Part shown: positions 62,601 through 64,000 of the stretch, in pieces
Layout: every line of letters begins with the position of its first letter
Numbering within the stretch: position 1 is the stretch's first letter
DNA from: Thalassospira sp. HJ
GTDB taxonomy: Bacteria > Pseudomonadota > Alphaproteobacteria > Rhodospirillales > Thalassospiraceae
Direction of reading: 5' to 3'
Length of the DNA: 64,000 nt
NCBI RefSeq assembly: GCF_000948415.1
Contig: NZ_JYII01000020.1
Location: 124,001 to 188,000, forward strand
Notes under the pieces: generated by a model
Told to the model about the DNA's origin: nothing
The model's input: only the letters and a program-made list of their open reading frames with translations
Databases searched by the model: none
Program-made: the position numbers and the translations under genes

Positions 62601-64000
62601 TCGACCCCGAAATCATGAATGCGGACATCGGTATCAACATCACGCGGACTGACCGTGAACGGATTTTCGGTGATGACCTTAAGCCCCATGTTTTCAAGCA
62701 TGGGCAGGACATCGGACAGCGGCACCGGGGCGCCCGGGTTATAGATCTTGAAGCGCAGCTCGTTTTCGGCGGCCTCGATCGGGCGATAAAGGTTCACCCG
62801 CAGGTCATTGGCCTTGATGACCTCTTCGATGCGTTCGATATCAAGTTCCGCACTTTCGACCGTGAAGCGTTCACGATAATCGGTCGAGAAGCTTTCACCA
62901 TAGCGACGATGCAGGGCAAGGCCACGTTCCTCGCCCAACTCACGCACAAGCACCTGACGCAGGGTATCGGACCAGTCACGGGCTGCTTCGACCAGCTGGC
63001 GTTCGATATCGGCAACACTGTATTCGGGCAGTTCACCGGGATTGGTTTTAACCAGCAAATGCAGACGTGCCAGCGGGCTATCCCCGATCAGGGTGTAGTG
63101 GGCAGTGACCTTGCCATCAAAGGCGTTTTCAATCACCGTCTGGAACTTGAGCCGCAGTTTGGTGGTGAAACGGTCACGCGGGCAGAACAGCTGACAGGAA
63201 ACAAACCGTTCAAAGGCATCACGGCGCACGAAAAGCGCAATGCGCTGGCGTTCCTGAAGATGCAGGATGCCCATGCAGGTATGATAGAGATCATCCAGAT
63301 CAACCTGGAACAGCTCATCCCGCGGGTAGGTTTCAAGGATATTGACCAGTGCCTTGCCATCGTGGCTTGCCGGCGGGAAGCCCGCACGCTTGACGGTTTC
63401 GGCAAGCTTCATGCGCAGAAGCGGGATCAGACGCGGGCTCAGGTTATAGGCGACCGAGGTAAACAGGCCGACAAACAGATGCTGGCCCACGACCTTGCCC
63501 TTGGCATCGAACTGCTTGACGACGATGGTGTCGAGATGCACCGGGCGATGCACGGTGGATTGCTTGTTGGCCTTGGTAACCATCAACAGGTTCGGCTTGG
63601 TGACAAAGTCCTGCACCTCTGCCGACAGGTTGCCAATCTGGCGCAGCTCATCAAAAACGTGCGTGCCTTCGCGTGACAGAATGCCAAGCTGATTTTTGAC
63701 TTCGACATCAACGGCAGACTTCTTGCCGCCCGGCTTGAAGCTGTATTCGCGGTAACCGAGGAAGGTGAAGTGATCGTTATGCAGCCAGCCAAGGAAGTCC
63801 TGGACTTCACGGCGGTCTTCGTCGGTCTCGGCCGCCTTGAACTCGCCGATTTCATCAAGAACCTCGGAGACCTTTTTAAGCATCGGCTGCCAGTCACGCA
63901 CGGCAAGGGCGACGTCGGTCAGGCTGTTTTCAAGACGGTCATGGACCTTGGAAAGGACCTCCTTGTCGGTCTGCTCGTCAATTTCGACATGCATGACCGA
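59627..64000 (-). CDS. NAD-specific glutamate dehydrogenase, large type (5' end outside window)
   Basis: C-terminal ~1457 residues of a very large (usually about 1600) glutamate dehydrogenase that deaminates glutamate to 2-oxoglutarate with NAD+. The frame is open to the window edge, so the true start lies beyond it. The catalytic region has GGPVARGGIRWSDRQEDFRT and PVGSKGGFVVKRPPADGSRE, with the substrate-binding lysines, then VGDMSGDVFGNGMLLSEQIK with the dinucleotide loop. The long N-terminal part carries ACT-like regulatory domains (LHNDHFTFLGYREYSF). Enzymes of this class are allosterically controlled by amino acids. Confidence 0.95.
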   Translation of the reverse strand, partial: SVMHVEIDEQTDKEVLSKVHDRLENSLTDVALAVRDWQPMLKKVSEVLDEIGEFKAAETDEDRREVQDFLGWLHNDHFTFLGYREYSFKPGGKKSAVDVEVKNQLGILSREGTHVFDELRQIGNLSAEVQDFVTKPNLLMVTKANKQSTVHRPVHLDTIVVKQFDAKGKVVGQHLFVGLFTSVAYNLSPRLIPLLRMKLAETVKRAGFPPASHDGKALVNILETYPRDELFQVDLDDLYHTCMGILHLQERQRIALFVRRDAFERFVSCQLFCPRDRFTTKLRLKFQTVIENAFDGKVTAHYTLIGDSPLARLHLLVKTNPGELPEYSVADIERQLVEAARDWSDTLRQVLVRELGEERGLALHRRYGESFSTDYRERFTVESAELDIERIEEVIKANDLRVNLYRPIEAAENELRFKIYNPGAPVPLSDVLPMLENMGLKVITENPFTVSPRDVDTDVRIHDFGVEVDGEFSLHDVRNKFQELFVRMWHGEVENDAFNRLVLLGNLHWREVVILRAYARYTRQTGSAFSQAYMAKTLANNPALASALVSLFVARFDPDRDPGLAAEVEVIEADIITRLEDVMNPDEDRILRAFLNLVQATLRTNFFQYDADGNPKSYLSVKFNSSIIEDLPLPRPWREIFVYSPRVEAVHLRGGPVARGGIRWSDRQEDFRTEILGLVKAQMVKNAVIVPVGSKGGFVVKRPPADGSREAFLEEGIACYKTLMSGMLDITDNIVAGEIVAPERVRRLDDDDPYLVVAADKGTATFSDIANGVARDYGFWLDDAFASGGSQGYDHKKMGITARGAWESVKRHFREMGKNIQTTPFTVAGVGDMSGDVFGNGMLLSEQIKLVAAFNHMHIFVDPDPDPAKSFAERKRLFDMPRSSWTDYDKKTLSKGGDIFDRKAKTLDPSAEVRKLLGLGSGKVTPADMMKAILKSEVELLWFGGIGTYIKSSLESNADAGDRANDAIRINGREVRAKVVGEGANLGATQRGRIEYAHSGGRLNTDAIDNAAGVNCSDHEVNIKILVGEVVAAGDMTEKQRNKLLVDMTDEVGELVLRDNYLQSQAISNSDAEGADILDAQVRLIRMLEREGRLNREIEYLPDDEELTRRANAHEGLTRPEVSVLMPYAKLWLYDEILGSDLPDDPVLVEELVRYFPTPLRKKYANAISNHRLRREIIATVATNSLVNRVGGTFVHDMMEATGMSAVDVSRGYLITRSVFGLRELWDGIEALDNIVLAKLQTSMCREINRMVNDVTQWFLRNCEDLNVGEKIEIFRPAVSKVIESFEEIVPEDAAARKALADKAKSLVAQGVPEDIAWRVASATQLVAICDVVRIAEATGRDVIEVSATYFAVGARFQLGLMRSAAESIEADTHWQKLARAAVIDDLFGHQRELTRSVLAAGKKGTAGADLLDIWVQDRQRGCARCDDLINELRSAGQIDLAMITVANRQIRALTGA

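Noticed and set aside
62048..63676. Long plus-strand frames opposite glutamate dehydrogenase (also 60230-61660)
   Set aside because: Antisense shadows of a highly conserved enzyme.
1..64000. CRISPR arrays, transposases or prophage genes
   Set aside because: None seen; the only dispersed repeats are the three structured elements.

Overview
The window looks like a contiguous piece of an alphaproteobacterial chromosome. The evidence is moderate-to-high G+C, short intergenic gaps, many ATGA/GTGA stop-start overlaps, a large NAD-specific glutamate dehydrogenase, a complete yejABEF operon and a dense cluster of GANTC (CcrM-type) sites. Gene content and protein style fit a marine Rhodospirillales such as Thalassospira; that genus is my inference from recollection, not a search result. 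There is no phage, plasmid, transposase or CRISPR array.

Layout. 0.1-5 kb, minus strand: LysE exporter, DinB-like protein, EamA transporter, CvrA/NhaP2-type K+/H+ antiporter and an Lrp/AsnC regulator. 5.1-8.8 kb, plus strand: three head-to-tail overlapping EamA paralogues, then an HSD10-like dehydrogenase behind a 26-bp palindrome. 9-13.8 kb: a periplasmic-binding-like protein, a minus-strand GST/UDG/pterin dehydratase set, a leucyl aminopeptidase and a MarR protein. 14-15.8 kb: a lysE-type gene split by a 266-bp repeat, and a FliL-like secreted protein. 15.9-21.7 kb: yejABEF. 21.9-26.8 kb: LysR, DUF1127, methyltransferase and quinone oxidoreductase, with two more copies of the repeat. 27.1-32.3 kb: tRNA-Ser(GGA), then a four-gene minus-strand operon with a beta-barrel protein, a ferritin-like protein with a Cys-rich tail, a DUF692 multinuclear iron oxidase (MNIO) and its DUF2063 partner. 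32.7-34.9 kb: a MarR regulator diverging from an EamA exporter and an NAD(P)-binding protein across twin palindromes. 34.9-40.5 kb: ProC, ThpR, pirin, aldo-keto reductase, FIST and J-domain proteins. 40.5-41.5 kb: 1 kb of non-coding DNA. 41.5-53 kb: arylesterase, ABC ATPase/permease, acyl-CoA synthetase, a cytochrome-like protein, Bax-inhibitor-1, a helical-repeat protein and HtpX. 53-58.4 kb: a MexEF-type RND pump with a TetR regulator. 58.9-64 kb: an orphan protein and NAD-glutamate dehydrogenase, cut by the window edge.

Two things stand out. First, a family of ~266-bp elements (three copies) keeps several long stems while the stem sequences differ, that is, compensatory change. One copy interrupts a gene, so the family has moved. 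Second, in the MNIO operon the probable modification substrate is not a small precursor but the tail of a ferritin-like enzyme, with four C-x5-C repeats. This resembles bufferin-type RiPP systems with a fused substrate.
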